64,000 bases of DNA from Altererythrobacter epoxidivorans (lineage in GTDB: Bacteria > Pseudomonadota > Alphaproteobacteria > Sphingomonadales > Sphingomonadaceae), in NCBI RefSeq assembly GCF_001281485.1, contig NZ_CP012669.1, forward strand, positions 2,263,501-2,327,500. Reading direction: 5' to 3'. The notes under the pieces are model-generated. The model did no database searches. It worked only from the letters and a program-made list of their open reading frames with translations, and was not told where the DNA came from. Every line of letters begins with the position of its first letter. The stretch's first letter is position 1. Of the stretch, positions 12,526 through 22,101 are shown piece after piece. Made by a program: the position numbers and the translations under genes.

Positions 12526-14235
12526 ATGAGTCGCCCGATCAAAAAACTCGCCCCGGCCATCCTGTCGGCCCTGTTCCTGACCGCTTGCACGACGGTTCCG
12601 GCGCCCGCCCCCGAACCGGTCGAAGTAAGGCTGATCGGTCTCAACGATTTCCATGGCAACCTCGAGCCGCAGCGCCGCGCGCTTAAACTCGCGCATGGCG
12701 ATGGCAGCGTGGAAGAAGTCCAGGTCGGCGGACTTGCCGCCTATTCCGCGGTCGTCAAATCGCTGCGCCAGCAGAGCGAAAACAGCATCGTCATCGCGGC
12801 GGGTGACATGATCAGCGCCAGCCCGCTGGTGTCGTCGCTGTTCCTCGACGAACCGACGGTCACCGGGCTCAGCGCCATGGGTCTCGACTACAGCGCGGTC
12901 GGCAATCATGAATTCGACCGCGGCTGGCGCGAGCTGAAGCGCATGCAGGATGGCGGGTGCGAGAAGCTTGCCAATCGCGAACCGTGCCAGGTCGAACCTT
13001 TTGCCGGTGCGAGCTACCAGATCCTTTCCGCCAGCACGGTATTCGAGAAGGATGGAGCGCCGCTGTTCCCCGGTTCGGCGATCGAAACCTTCGGCGAAGG
13101 CGAAAATGCCGTGTCCGTCGGCATCATCGGGCTGACGCTTGAAGACACGCCCAACCTCGTCACCCCCAGTGGGGTCGAAGGCCTTCGTTTCATGGACGAG
13201 GCCGATGCGATCAATGCAGAGGTGACCAAGCTGGCCGGGAAAGGCGTCGATGCCTTTGTCGTCGCCATCCACCAGGGCCTTTACAGCAACCTGCCCTATG
13301 ACGCGCCCGGCTGCGACGGCATCAATGGCAGCCTGCTCGATATCCTTGCGCGGCTCGACCCGCGTATCGACGTCGTCCTGTCAGGCCACACCCACCAGTT
13401 CTACGTCTGCGAATACGGCGAGATCGATGCCACGCGGCCCTTCGTCGTGACGAGCGCCGGATACGGCGGTGCCTTCGTCACCGATGTCGCACTTACGATC
13501 GATCCCGTCGCCAACGATGTGACCGCGAAGAGCGCGCGCAACGTCGTCGTCCGCGCCGATGGTTCGACCGTCAATTCGCTCGACCGCGATGCAGCGGCCT
13601 ATGTCGCGAAATACGTCGATGCCTCGAACACTGCCGCCGGCCGCGTCGTCGGGAAGGTCACCGGCGACGGCCGCTACCGCAAGACTGCATCCGAAGAAAC
13701 GCCGCTCGGCAACGCAATTGCCGATGCGCAGCTCTTCGCCACTCGTGAAGCCGGTGCCCAACTTGCCCTGATGAACAATTCGGGCATTCGCGCTGCGCTC
13801 ACTCCGCGGGGCGACGGGACCGTGACTTTCTCTGACATCTATACCGTCCAGCCCTTCGGCAATACGCTGGTCACGATGACCTATACGGGCGAGCAGTTGC
13901 TGGCATTGTTCGAGCAGCAGTTCGACGACGACGGCTTCATCCAGACTTTCAGCCCGTCACAAGGTTTCCGCCTGACGTATGACCTCGACCGCCCGGTCGG
14001 AAGCCGTGTCGTCTCGGTCACTCTGGATGGGAAACCGATCGATCCCGCCAAGACCTATCGCGTGACCATGAACAGCTTCCTCGCGGCTGGCGGCGACAGC
14101 TTCACCGTGTTCAAGGACGGAGCGGATGCGACCGTCGGACCGGTCGACCTCGATGCGTTCGAAGCATGGCTGGAACAGGCGGATGTAATCGCGCTGCCGG
14201 CTGAAGGGCGCGTGGTGAACCTGACGAAAAACTAG
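12526..14235 (+). CDS. periplasmic 5'-nucleotidase/cyclic phosphodiesterase lipoprotein (UshA-like)
   Basis: A 569-residue secreted nucleotidase that should release nucleosides and phosphate from nucleotides in the periplasm. The signal peptide ends in a lipobox (LTAC, Cys21). The metallophosphatase domain has all five blocks: LNDFHGNL, a GD block (AAGDMISAS), GNHEFDRG, a central His in IHQGL, and SGHTHQFY. The C-terminal 5'-nucleotidase domain starts near residue 365 (VGKVTGDGRY) and contains MNNSGIRA and NSFLAAGGDSF. It stands alone, converging with the TetR gene two bases downstream. No PhoB box is evident. Confidence 0.9.
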   Translation: MSRPIKKLAPAILSALFLTACTTVPAPAPEPVEVRLIGLNDFHGNLEPQRRALKLAHGDGSVEEVQVGGLAAYSAVVKSLRQQSENSIVIAAGDMISASPLVSSLFLDEPTVTGLSAMGLDYSAVGNHEFDRGWRELKRMQDGGCEKLANREPCQVEPFAGASYQILSASTVFEKDGAPLFPGSAIETFGEGENAVSVGIIGLTLEDTPNLVTPSGVEGLRFMDEADAINAEVTKLAGKGVDAFVVAIHQGLYSNLPYDAPGCDGINGSLLDILARLDPRIDVVLSGHTHQFYVCEYGEIDATRPFVVTSAGYGGAFVTDVALTIDPVANDVTAKSARNVVVRADGSTVNSLDRDAAAYVAKYVDASNTAAGRVVGKVTGDGRYRKTASEETPLGNAIADAQLFATREAGAQLALMNNSGIRAALTPRGDGTVTFSDIYTVQPFGNTLVTMTYTGEQLLALFEQQFDDDGFIQTFSPSQGFRLTYDLDRPVGSRVVSVTLDGKPIDPAKTYRVTMNSFLAAGGDSFTVFKDGADATVGPVDLDAFEAWLEQADVIALPAEGRVVNLTKN

Positions 14236-14237
14236 GC

Positions 14238-14912
14238 TTAATTGCCGGCCAGTTTCAGCCGGTCGATTCCCCGCGCGCCGCCATCCTTGCCGCTCAATCC
14301 GGCAAACAGGGTATCGACGATGCTGCCCAGCTTGTCCTCTGTCAGGCGATCGCCGAGCGTCGCGATGAGATAGGGGATCAGGTAGCAGGCGACCGCCTGG
14401 TTGATCAGCGACAGCGCATCGTTGATCTCGAGATCCGGGAAATATCCGTCAGCCTGGGCCTCTGCGATCAGTTCGCACAGGTAATGGTCGGCGAGATCGA
14501 CATAGCTTTGCGAGTGTTCGAGATAATCCTCGCCCATTTCGACGTAGAGGCGGAAAGTCGCCGGATCCGCCCGGAATTCGTCCTGCATCAGCACGAAGCG
14601 ACGGGCGAAAAATTCGTACATCTTGCGGCGCGGCGGCAGATCGCTCGCCATCACTTCGTCCATCAGGATAAGCTTGGGCGCGAACCATTCGGCCGTTACG
14701 GCATCGCGCAGATCGTCCATGTCGGGGAAAATCTGTTCGACCCGAGTCCTGGCGATGCCCAGTTCGGTGGCGAGCTGCGCGCGCGAGATTTCCTCTCCGC
14801 GACGCTCCATGAGGTCCATCGCAGTGCGCGCAAGCCTCTGGCGTTCTTCTGTAATCTCGTCTTCGCTCACTGGGCTGACGCTCCCGGGATCGATCCTTCC
14901 GTCCCTGCCCAT
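14238..14912 (-). CDS. TetR-family transcriptional regulator
   Basis: A 224-residue regulator with an N-terminal TetR helix-turn-helix: ISRAQLATELGIARTRVEQ followed by the typical IFPDMDDLRDAV, at about residues 42-72. The all-helical C-terminal domain would bind an unknown ligand. It lies downstream of the DUF1295 gene on the same strand, 48 bases after that gene's stop, and could be transcribed with it or alone. Its target is not shown by the sequence. Confidence 0.85.
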   Translation of the reverse strand: MGRDGRIDPGSVSPVSEDEITEERQRLARTAMDLMERRGEEISRAQLATELGIARTRVEQIFPDMDDLRDAVTAEWFAPKLILMDEVMASDLPPRRKMYEFFARRFVLMQDEFRADPATFRLYVEMGEDYLEHSQSYVDLADHYLCELIAEAQADGYFPDLEINDALSLINQAVACYLIPYLIATLGDRLTEDKLGSIVDTLFAGLSGKDGGARGIDRLKLAGN

Positions 14913-14959
14913 TTAGGCGCGGCGAGCGCAGGTTAAACCCCTTTTATGCGCCTGACCGG

Positions 14960-15760
14960 TTATTTGCGCGGCGGCATGGGAATAAAGGCAGAGGTGCGCC
15001 GCTTGTAATCGGCGTATTTGTCGCCCTTCGATTTATCCATGCCCTTTTCCAGCAGCGCCACGCCCGACCATTTGGTGAGGGTGAAGCTGAGGAAGACCGG
15101 GCCGATCACGGTGTAGAGCGCATATTCCCAACCGGCTGCGGCGCAGCAGAGCCAGATTCCCCACCAGGCACAGAAGTCGCCGAAATAGTTGGGGTGGCGG
15201 GTATAGCGCCACAATCCGGTGTCGAGCACCTTGCCCTCGTTCGCCGAGTTCGCCTTGAACCGCGACAGCTGCCAGTCGCCGACCCATTCGAAGAATATGC
15301 CGACGAGATAGAGCGCAAGGCCGACGACCGCGAGCGGGGTGATCGGCGCAGGCTCGGGCGATGCGAGAATACCGACCTGTGCCGGGCTGCTGACCATGAA
15401 CAGTAATACCGCCTGCATCAACCACACCTTCACCAGCGCAGCGATGGCAAAATTGCCCTTCTCCCGGTCCTTGCGCAGGATGCGGTTATATCGCTTGTCC
15501 TCGCCCTCGTGGCTCCAGCGGCGCAGCAGGTAGATGCCGAGGCGGAAGCCCCAAGCCGCTGCCATGACCATGATGAGGGTTGCGAGGTCCCCGGGATTGC
15601 CGCCGGGCACATGCAGCCAGCTTGCGATGGCGAGCAGGCCCATGCCCGCCCCCCAGAAAGCATCGACGAAGGAAACGTCGTTGATCCTGACGGATATGAC
15701 CCACTGGATCAGTATCAGCACCAGCAGGATCGCGGCATTCATCAACAGCCCATCGGTCAT
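14960..15760 (-). CDS. DUF1295 / steroid 5-alpha-reductase-like membrane protein
   Basis: A 266-residue integral membrane protein with about six or seven helices. The C-terminal half has LWRYTRHPNYFGDF near residue 187 and the late GDKYADYKRRTSAF, both typical of DUF1295 and related NADPH-dependent reductases or isoprenylcysteine methyltransferase-like proteins. The exact reaction is unknown. Its ATG overlaps the stop of the upstream acyltransferase (ATGA), so the two are translationally coupled and may act on the same lipid. Confidence 0.8.
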   Translation of the reverse strand: MTDGLLMNAAILLVLILIQWVISVRINDVSFVDAFWGAGMGLLAIASWLHVPGGNPGDLATLIMVMAAAWGFRLGIYLLRRWSHEGEDKRYNRILRKDREKGNFAIAALVKVWLMQAVLLFMVSSPAQVGILASPEPAPITPLAVVGLALYLVGIFFEWVGDWQLSRFKANSANEGKVLDTGLWRYTRHPNYFGDFCAWWGIWLCCAAAGWEYALYTVIGPVFLSFTLTKWSGVALLEKGMDKSKGDKYADYKRRTSAFIPMPPRK

Positions 15761-16398
15761 GTTTTTTCTCCAGCTTCGCGACCCTCTGAAATCAACCGCC
15801 TCGCCTGCGCTTCAAGGACATCGAAACGCGGATAATCGGGCATTTTCGAACGAAACCAGTCGGCGAGCTTGAGCAGGTCTTCGCCGTAATTGCCGCTCGG
15901 CCAGATCGGCGGCCCGAACCCGACGATATGGCGGGAATTGTCGGCATAGGCGGGCACGATCGGCACGCCTGCCGCCTGCGCGATATGGTAGAAGCCAGAT
16001 TTCCAGCTGCCATCCGTGCTGCGCGTGCCTTCCGCCGCGATCACCAGCGCAAGCTCGTCCCGCCGGGCGAATTCCTCTGCCACCTGCTGGGTCGCATTGG
16101 CGCGCTTCGTCCGGTCGATGGGTATGCCGCCCATGTCGAACATGAAATTACGCATCATTCCGGTGAACAGCGTGTGCTTGCCCATGAAGTTCGGCTGCAC
16201 GCCTTCTTCGTGGGTCGCACCAGTGAAGAACACGAAGTCCCAATTGGACGTATGCGGCGCGCCCGCGATCACGAACTTGCGGATATCGCGCGGCAGGTGA
16301 CCGTCGAGCGTCCACCCCTTGAAATGATAGATCCAGATGATGATCCGCCGCACGATGCGCGACAGGATCGACCTCTTTCGGGGTCCTTGTGACGACAT
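15757..16398 (-). CDS. PlsC-like 1-acyl-glycerol-phosphate acyltransferase
   Basis: A 213-residue inner-membrane acyltransferase of the LPLAT family. The catalytic HX4D motif is PHTSNWDF (His49, Asp54), and the second conserved block is AAEGTRS, which binds the acyl acceptor phosphate. An N-terminal amphipathic or basic stretch with IIIWIYHF anchors it. It is shorter than housekeeping PlsC and may be an accessory acyltransferase. It overlaps the DUF1295 gene by four bases and follows the tiny membrane protein gene after 51 bases. Confidence 0.8.
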   Translation of the reverse strand: MSSQGPRKRSILSRIVRRIIIWIYHFKGWTLDGHLPRDIRKFVIAGAPHTSNWDFVFFTGATHEEGVQPNFMGKHTLFTGMMRNFMFDMGGIPIDRTKRANATQQVAEEFARRDELALVIAAEGTRSTDGSWKSGFYHIAQAAGVPIVPAYADNSRHIVGFGPPIWPSGNYGEDLLKLADWFRSKMPDYPRFDVLEAQARRLISEGREAGEKT

Positions 16399-16449
16399 GC
16401 TCTCTCCTGCCCCAGACCTAGCAGTTACGGTAGGGAAAGCGAGAGGGTT

Positions 16450-16575
16450 TTACCGCGAGGTCGCGTACCACACGATCCCGGCGGTAATGAGCGCCACGAC
16501 CACCAGCTTGCCGATGAAGCCGTAGATCAGCCAGCGCGGCATTCCGACCTGCGGGTTTTCGTCCGGCTCTTCCAT
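16450..16575 (-). CDS. 41-residue single-span membrane protein
   Basis: A very short gene starting at ATG 16575, four bases after the mccB stop. The product begins MEEPDENPQVGMPRW and then has one hydrophobic helix (IYGFIGKLVVVALITAGIVW). The acidic N-terminus probably faces out and the short basic tail in, but topology is a guess. The tight spacing to mccB suggests cotranscription with the leucine-degradation genes. The function is unknown. Confidence 0.6.
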   Translation of the reverse strand: MEEPDENPQVGMPRWLIYGFIGKLVVVALITAGIVWYATSR

Positions 16576-16579
16576 CCAA

Positions 16580-18187
16580 TTACATCCTGAAGACGCCGAA
16601 CTGCGGCTTCTCCGGGATCGGTGCCTCGAGCGTCGCGGCAAAGGCGAGGCCCAGGACGTCGCGGGTCTGGACGGGGTCGATCACGCCGTCATCCCACAGG
16701 CGCGCGGTGGCGTAATAGGGATTGCCCTCGTCCTCGTATTTCTGGCGGATCGGGGCCTTGAACGCCTCAGCCTGTTCCGGCGTCCAGCTGTCAGCGTCGC
16801 GGTGGACGGTGGCGAGGACCGATGCAGCCTGTTCGCCGCCCATCACCGAGATGCGCGCATTGGGCCAGGTGAACAGGAAGCGCGGACTATAGGCGCGGCC
16901 GCACATGCCGTAATTTCCCGCCCCGAAGCTGCCACCGATGACGACGGTGACCTTGGGCACGGTCGCCGTGGCGACGGCCGTAACCAGCTTCGCGCCATGC
17001 TTGGCGATGCCCTCGGCCTCGTATTTGCCGCCGACCATGAAGCCCGAGATGTTCTGGAGGAACAGGAGCGGGATGCGCCGCTGGCAGGCGAGCTCGATAA
17101 AATGCGCGCCCTTTTGCGCACTTTCCGAGAATAGGACGCCATTGTTGGCAAGGATCGCCACCGGCATGCCCCAGATGTGGGCGAAACCGCAGACGAGCGT
17201 GCTGCCGTAGTGCTGCTTGAACTCGTGAAACTCGCTGCCATCGACCAGCCGTGCGATGATTTCGTGCACGTCATATGGCGCGCGGACATCGTCGGGCACG
17301 ATCGCGTAGAGGTCTTCCGCGTCGAACTTCGGCGCGCGTGGCTCCTTCAGCTCGACCGCCTTGGCCGCCGCGTAATTGTCACCGAGGTGGCTGACAATAT
17401 CGCGCACGATGGTGAGCGCGTGCTCGTCGTTTTCGGCAAGGTGATCGACCACGCCCGATTTCTTCGCGTGGAGGTCACCACCGCCCAAATCCTCGGCGCT
17501 GATTTCCTCGCCCGTTGCGGCCTTCACCAGCGGCGGTCCGGCAAGGAAAATCGTACCCTGGTTGCGCACGATCACTGTCTCGTCGGACATGGCCGGGACA
17601 TAGGCCCCGCCCGCGGTGCAGCTGCCCATGACGCATGCGATCTGCGGGATGCCCATCGCCGACATATTCGCCTGGTTGAAGAAGATGCGCCCGAAGTGGT
17701 CGCGGTCGGGGAAGACCTCGGCCTGGTGCGGCAGGTTCGCGCCGCCGCTGTCGACGAGGTAGATGCACGGCAGGCGGTTCTCCTGCGCGATCTCCTGCGC
17801 ACGAAGGTGCTTCTTGACCGTCATCGGGTAATAGGTGCCGCCCTTCACGGTGGCATCGTTGCACACGATCATCACCTGCCGGCCTGAAACGCGGCCGATG
17901 CCCGCGATCAGCCCCGCTCCGTTGATCGCATCCTCATACATGCCATTCGCGGCGAGCTGGCCAATCTCGAGGAAAGGACTGCCCGGATCGAGCAGACGCT
18001 CCACCCGCTCGCGCGGCAAGAGCTTGCCGCGCGACACATGCCGCTCTCGGCTGCCTTCCGAGCCGCCCAGCGCGGCGGCAGCGACGGTGGAGCGCAGGTC
18101 GGCAGCGAGCGACCTATTATGCTCGAAACGAGCCTTGGCGTCAGGCGCCTCGCGGTCGAGCGTGGATGTAAGGGTAGGTGCGGTCAT
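16580..18187 (-). CDS. mccB: methylcrotonyl-CoA carboxylase carboxyltransferase (beta) subunit
   Basis: A 535-residue carboxyltransferase expected to transfer CO2 from biotin to 3-methylcrotonyl-CoA in leucine degradation. It has both crotonase-fold halves: [15 protein letters not shown] and [14 protein letters not shown] in the N-terminal half, and [18 protein letters not shown] and [16 protein letters not shown] in the C-terminal half, all typical of MCC rather than propionyl-CoA carboxylase. The biotin carboxylase/BCCP subunit is not in the window. It overlaps the esterase gene by four bases and lies in the unit headed by isovaleryl-CoA dehydrogenase. Confidence 0.93.
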   Translation of the reverse strand: MTAPTLTSTLDREAPDAKARFEHNRSLAADLRSTVAAAALGGSEGSRERHVSRGKLLPRERVERLLDPGSPFLEIGQLAANGMYEDAINGAGLIAGIGRVSGRQVMIVCNDATVKGGTYYPMTVKKHLRAQEIAQENRLPCIYLVDSGGANLPHQAEVFPDRDHFGRIFFNQANMSAMGIPQIACVMGSCTAGGAYVPAMSDETVIVRNQGTIFLAGPPLVKAATGEEISAEDLGGGDLHAKKSGVVDHLAENDEHALTIVRDIVSHLGDNYAAAKAVELKEPRAPKFDAEDLYAIVPDDVRAPYDVHEIIARLVDGSEFHEFKQHYGSTLVCGFAHIWGMPVAILANNGVLFSESAQKGAHFIELACQRRIPLLFLQNISGFMVGGKYEAEGIAKHGAKLVTAVATATVPKVTVVIGGSFGAGNYGMCGRAYSPRFLFTWPNARISVMGGEQAASVLATVHRDADSWTPEQAEAFKAPIRQKYEDEGNPYYATARLWDDGVIDPVQTRDVLGLAFAATLEAPIPEKPQFGVFRM

Positions 18188-19176
18188 TCGGCCTCTGGGT
18201 CCAGATGCTTGGCAAAGAAGGGCAGAAGCTGGCTGCGAAAGCGCTCACTCACCCTGTTGGTATGGTCGCCTTCGAACAGCATGAATTCATGCTCTACGCC
18301 GAAGTTGTCGAGCTGCGCGTGCATCGCCTTGACCTCTTCGAGCAGGAAGTCCTGCTCGCCGACGTCCAGCGCGATGGCTTCCAGCTTCTTGAGGTTCCCC
18401 TGGTACTGCGAGATCATCGCAGCAGGCGAATTGAGTGCCCAACGCGCGACGGTCATCGCGTCGGGTTTGCCGTCCTTCGTTCCGAGATCGAGGAAGTATG
18501 GCGGATTTTGCGGATTGGGCGAAAACGCCGCCGACCAGGCGAAATAGCCATAATCCCAGAACTGTTCGGCAGTGAGCGTATCGGGGTCCATCGTCTCGTA
18601 CTTGGCATCGCCCGGACGCGATGGTCGCGGCTGCGTGCAGCACGGTGCCATCGGGTAGATGGAAGAGAACACTTCCGGATATTTCATTCCGATCCGCAAG
18701 GTCCCGTAACCGCCCATCGAATGCCCCGCCAAGCCGCGACTTTCGCGGTCGGCGATCGTCCGGAACTGCAGATCGATAGCCGCTACCAGATCCTTGGCGA
18801 TGAAGCTTTCGAAGTCGCCTACCGTCGATCCGGAGGCATAGAAGCTGCCGCCGCGCTTGGTATAGCTGTCCGGCAGGACGAGGATCATCTCCTGCCCTTC
18901 GAACGCGGCCAGGGCGGCGTCGGGATCGATTCCCTCCAGAGTGCGGTCAGCGGTGGAGGTGAAGCCATGGAGGAAATAGACGACGGGGTAACGCCGCTCA
19001 AACTCGTAGTCATAACCCGGGGGCAAGATCACATGGACCTTGCGGGTCGCGTCATTGCCTTCGAGGTTGCCCTCGATCGACGGCGAATGAACTTTGATCG
19101 TTTCGACGCGAGCGTGGGCGACCCCCGGCAGCGTCAGGAGCAAAGCGAATAGCGCCCCAATCAGTTTCGAACTCAT
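18184..19176 (-). CDS. secreted alpha/beta-hydrolase esterase (esterase D / antigen 85-like)
   Basis: A 330-residue serine hydrolase with a signal peptide (cleavage near VAHARVE). The nucleophile elbow is GHSMGG with Ser153; YFLHGF supplies the oxyanion region and FEGDHTN the late histidine. ATG at 19176 is chosen because GGGAGGA sits six bases upstream. The gene lies between isovaleryl-CoA dehydrogenase and mccB. A periplasmic esterase inside a cytoplasmic leucine pathway is odd; it may release branched-chain acids from esters outside the cell. That role is inference. Confidence 0.85.
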   Translation of the reverse strand: MSSKLIGALFALLLTLPGVAHARVETIKVHSPSIEGNLEGNDATRKVHVILPPGYDYEFERRYPVVYFLHGFTSTADRTLEGIDPDAALAAFEGQEMILVLPDSYTKRGGSFYASGSTVGDFESFIAKDLVAAIDLQFRTIADRESRGLAGHSMGGYGTLRIGMKYPEVFSSIYPMAPCCTQPRPSRPGDAKYETMDPDTLTAEQFWDYGYFAWSAAFSPNPQNPPYFLDLGTKDGKPDAMTVARWALNSPAAMISQYQGNLKKLEAIALDVGEQDFLLEEVKAMHAQLDNFGVEHEFMLFEGDHTNRVSERFRSQLLPFFAKHLDPEAE

Positions 19177-19196
19177 CGCCTGTCCTCCCAATGATT

Positions 19197-20366
19197 TTAT
19201 CCCGCAGCCCCGATCAGTTCGCGGCCGATCAGCATGCGGCGGATTTCGTTGGTGCCCGCGCCGATATCGAGCAGCTTGGCATCGCGCATGTAGCGTTCGA
19301 CCGGCCAGTCTAGTGTATAGCCTGCGCCGCCCAGTGCCTGCACGCTCTCAGCAGCCACGCGGAAGGCGTTTTCCGATGCCAGCAGGATCGCGCCTGCCGC
19401 ATCGAAGCGGGTGGTATTTCCCGCATCGCAGTTCTTGGCGACGGCATAGGTATAGGCGCGCGCCGATTGGAGCGCGACATACATGTCGGCAACCTTGGCC
19501 TGCATAAGCTGGAAGCTGCCGATCGGCTTGCCGAACTGGGTGCGCTCGCGAAGGTAGGGAATGACCGTGTCGAGGCAGGCCTGCATCACGCCGAGCTGCA
19601 ATCCGGCGAGCACCACGCGCTCGTAATCCAGCCCGCTCATCAATACGCCAACGCCGCCGTTTTCGGGGCCCATCACGTTCTCTTCAGGCACGAAGCAGTC
19701 GTCGAACACCAGCTCTGCCGTGGGCGAGCCACGCATGCCTACTTTTTCGATCTTCTGGCCAATCGAAAAACCTTCGAAATCCTTCTCGATCAGGAAAGTG
19801 GTGATGCCGCGGCTGGCCGCATCGGGAGAAGTCTTGGCATAGACCACCAGGGTATCGGCATAGGGCGCGTTGGTGATCCAGAACTTGGTGCCGTTGAGGA
19901 CGTATCCGCCGTCGACCCTCTCCGCCCTCGCCTTCATTGAAACGACGTCCGACCCGGCGCCCGCCTCGCTCATGGCAAGGCTGCCGACGTGTTCGCCGCT
20001 GATCAGCTTGGGCAGGTATTTCGCCTTCTGCTCTTCATTCCCCCAGCGCGCGATCTGGTTGACGCAGAGGTTGGAATGGGCGCCGTAGCTGAGGCCGATG
20101 CTGGCCGACGCGCGGCTGACTTCCTCCACCGCGACGACGTGTTCGAGATAGCCGAGGCCCAGCCCGCCGTCCGCTTCGGGAACGGTGATGCCATGCAGGC
20201 CGAGTTCGCCCATCGCCGGCCACAGCTCTGCCTTGGGAAACCAGTCCTCGCGGTCGACCCGTTCTGCCAGTGGTGCGATCTGTTCGTCGGCAAAACGCGA
20301 GACGCTCTCGCGGATCATTTCGGCGCTTTCGCCAAGCTGGAAATCGAAATCGGGGGTGGCACGCAT
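19197..20366 (-). CDS. ivd: isovaleryl-CoA dehydrogenase
   Basis: A 389-residue FAD flavoenzyme oxidising isovaleryl-CoA to 3-methylcrotonyl-CoA, the substrate of the downstream MCC. It shows the acyl-CoA dehydrogenase blocks AMSEAGAGSD and KFWITNAP. The catalytic glutamate is predicted as E249 in GLDYERVVLAG, the internal position special to isovaleryl-CoA dehydrogenases; a C-terminal glutamate like that of other dehydrogenases is missing (GAGTNEIRR). ATG 20366 is chosen, with AAGGAGAG upstream. That Shine-Dalgarno is part of an inverted repeat. It heads the leucine unit. Confidence 0.93.
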   Translation of the reverse strand: MRATPDFDFQLGESAEMIRESVSRFADEQIAPLAERVDREDWFPKAELWPAMGELGLHGITVPEADGGLGLGYLEHVVAVEEVSRASASIGLSYGAHSNLCVNQIARWGNEEQKAKYLPKLISGEHVGSLAMSEAGAGSDVVSMKARAERVDGGYVLNGTKFWITNAPYADTLVVYAKTSPDAASRGITTFLIEKDFEGFSIGQKIEKVGMRGSPTAELVFDDCFVPEENVMGPENGGVGVLMSGLDYERVVLAGLQLGVMQACLDTVIPYLRERTQFGKPIGSFQLMQAKVADMYVALQSARAYTYAVAKNCDAGNTTRFDAAGAILLASENAFRVAAESVQALGGAGYTLDWPVERYMRDAKLLDIGAGTNEIRRMLIGRELIGAAG

Positions 20367-20378
20367 TATGTAAACTCT

Positions 20379-20401
20379 CCTTGCTGCCGCGCATAGCAAG
20401 G
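20379..20401 (-). promoter_or_regulatory. inverted repeat overlapping the ivd ribosome-binding site
   Basis: CCTTGCT (20379-20385) and AGCAAGG (20395-20401) are perfect complements nine bases apart. On the ivd message the arm nearer the start overlaps the AAGGAGAG Shine-Dalgarno. It could be a protein operator or an RNA hairpin that hides the ribosome-binding site. Which of these applies is not shown by the sequence. Confidence 0.4.
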
Positions 20402-20491
20402 CCGCGACGATGCGCAAACTGGTTGCAGATGAAATCTCCCGGCAGAAGCGGGGTTTGAGCAACTTCCCTGATCGTGTATGGCGCCCCTCCG

Positions 20492-22030
20492 ATGGGTAAC
20501 GCACTCCTAAATCACGATTTAAAGCTTTGGCCGCGTGGGAAAGCGCCGGTCGATTCCCTGTGCGGAGAAGACAATCGCCTGGCCGTCATGGCGAGCTATG
20601 GTTTCGACCAGTTGGAAGGCGATGCCGAACTGGCCAGGATTGCCAAGTTTGCAGCGCGCCTGTGCGAAACGCCGACCTGCCTCGTCAGCCTCGTCGAACT
20701 GGAGCGGCAGCGTTTCCTCGTCCGCGAAGGGCTCGAAGCAACCGAGACACCGCGTTCGACCAGCTTCTGCGCCCATGCCATGCTGGGTGCCGAAACCATG
20801 GTTGTCACCGATGCGACAGAGCATCCCGTGTTCAAGGATTTCCCCCTTGTCGTCGGTGAACCGCACATCCGGTTCTACGCCGGGGCGCCGCTGGTTTCGC
20901 CCGAGGGTGCGCCGCTCGGCTCGCTCTGCGTCATCGACTACAAGCCGCGGCCCGAAGGGTTGAGCGATTTCCAACGCGAAGGGTTGGAGCTGCTAGCGGA
21001 TTCGGTCATGCAGCGGCTTTATACCCATCGCGGATTGCGAACTGCCGGCATGCAGCTGCGTCGTAGCGAGGCCCAGTTCCAGAAGCTGGCCGACAGTATT
21101 CCGGACATTGCCTGGTCTGCCGACAGCAGCGGTTTCCCGCTCTATTTCAACCAGCGCTATTACGAGTTCACCGGGCGCGAGCCGGGCGTGATCTACCAAG
21201 ACATGTTCATCGAGAGCCTGCATCCCGACGAACAGGACCGGATCATGGGCGAATGGGACAACTCGCGCGCGAACGGCCATCCGCACGAAGCAGAATACAG
21301 GCTGCGCAGGGGTGACGGGGAATATGTCTGGATGCTCTCCCGCGCCGTTCCCTTGAAGGGAGAGGATGGAGAGGTCAGCGGCTGGTTCGGCACCGTCACA
21401 GACATCGATAACAATCACCGCCTGGGCGAAGCGCGTGAGCTGGTCGCCAACGAGCTGTCGCACCGGATCAAGAACATCTTCGCGGTCGTCTCGGGCCTGA
21501 TTTCCCTGCGCGCGCGGGGATCGGAAGAACTTTCCAATTTCGCGAAAGAGATCAACGAAACCATCCGCACGCTGGCAAGGGCACACGACTTCGTCCGCCC
21601 GTTCGACAACCAGAGCGGCGACGATTTCCTCGAACTGGTCGATGTGCTGATGGCACCATACCAGGACAAGGCAGGTCAGCGGATCGCGATCACCGGCGAC
21701 AGCATTCCGATCGCATCGCGCATCGCAACGCCGGTTGCGCTGGTGTTTCACGAGCTGGCGACAAATGCGTCGAAATATGGCGCGCTCTCCGTCGATGGTG
21801 GAACGGTCGCGATCAGTTCCAGCGACGATGGCGAGAAACTGGCGATCGAATGGCGCGAAAACGGCGGTCCGAAAGTTGGCGCGCCTGAAACGACAAGCTT
21901 CGGTGCACGCCTGATCGACACCGCGGTCAGCGCGCAGCTTGGCGGATCGATCGAGCGCGACTGGGACGAAGATGGCCTGAAGGTGACGATGACGCTGCCG
22001 CTCGCCCGCCTGAAAGAGAAGCAGGGCTGA
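20492..22030 (+). CDS. HWE-type sensor histidine kinase (GAF-PAS-HWE)
   Basis: A soluble kinase of about 512 residues. Order: GAF domain (about 40-180, with STSFCAHA and YAGAPLVSPEG), PAS/PAC (about 195-310, FQKLADSIPDIAW to WFGTVTDID), then an HWE/HisKA_2 core with the phosphoacceptor histidine near residue 324 in ELSHRIKN and the ATPase N-box HELATNASKYGALS. The GAF start resembles light- or redox-sensing kinases of alphaproteobacterial stress signalling, but no cognate regulator is adjacent. GTG 20474 is an alternative start; neither has a clear Shine-Dalgarno. Confidence 0.85.
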   Translation: MGNALLNHDLKLWPRGKAPVDSLCGEDNRLAVMASYGFDQLEGDAELARIAKFAARLCETPTCLVSLVELERQRFLVREGLEATETPRSTSFCAHAMLGAETMVVTDATEHPVFKDFPLVVGEPHIRFYAGAPLVSPEGAPLGSLCVIDYKPRPEGLSDFQREGLELLADSVMQRLYTHRGLRTAGMQLRRSEAQFQKLADSIPDIAWSADSSGFPLYFNQRYYEFTGREPGVIYQDMFIESLHPDEQDRIMGEWDNSRANGHPHEAEYRLRRGDGEYVWMLSRAVPLKGEDGEVSGWFGTVTDIDNNHRLGEARELVANELSHRIKNIFAVVSGLISLRARGSEELSNFAKEINETIRTLARAHDFVRPFDNQSGDDFLELVDVLMAPYQDKAGQRIAITGDSIPIASRIATPVALVFHELATNASKYGALSVDGGTVAISSSDDGEKLAIEWRENGGPKVGAPETTSFGARLIDTAVSAQLGGSIERDWDEDGLKVTMTLPLARLKEKQG

Positions 22031-22101
22031 TCGCAGATCCCTATCCCCTTGGCCTTCTGATGCGGTCAAGCTAGGCTTCGAACCGGTTCAGGGAGTCCAA
22101 A

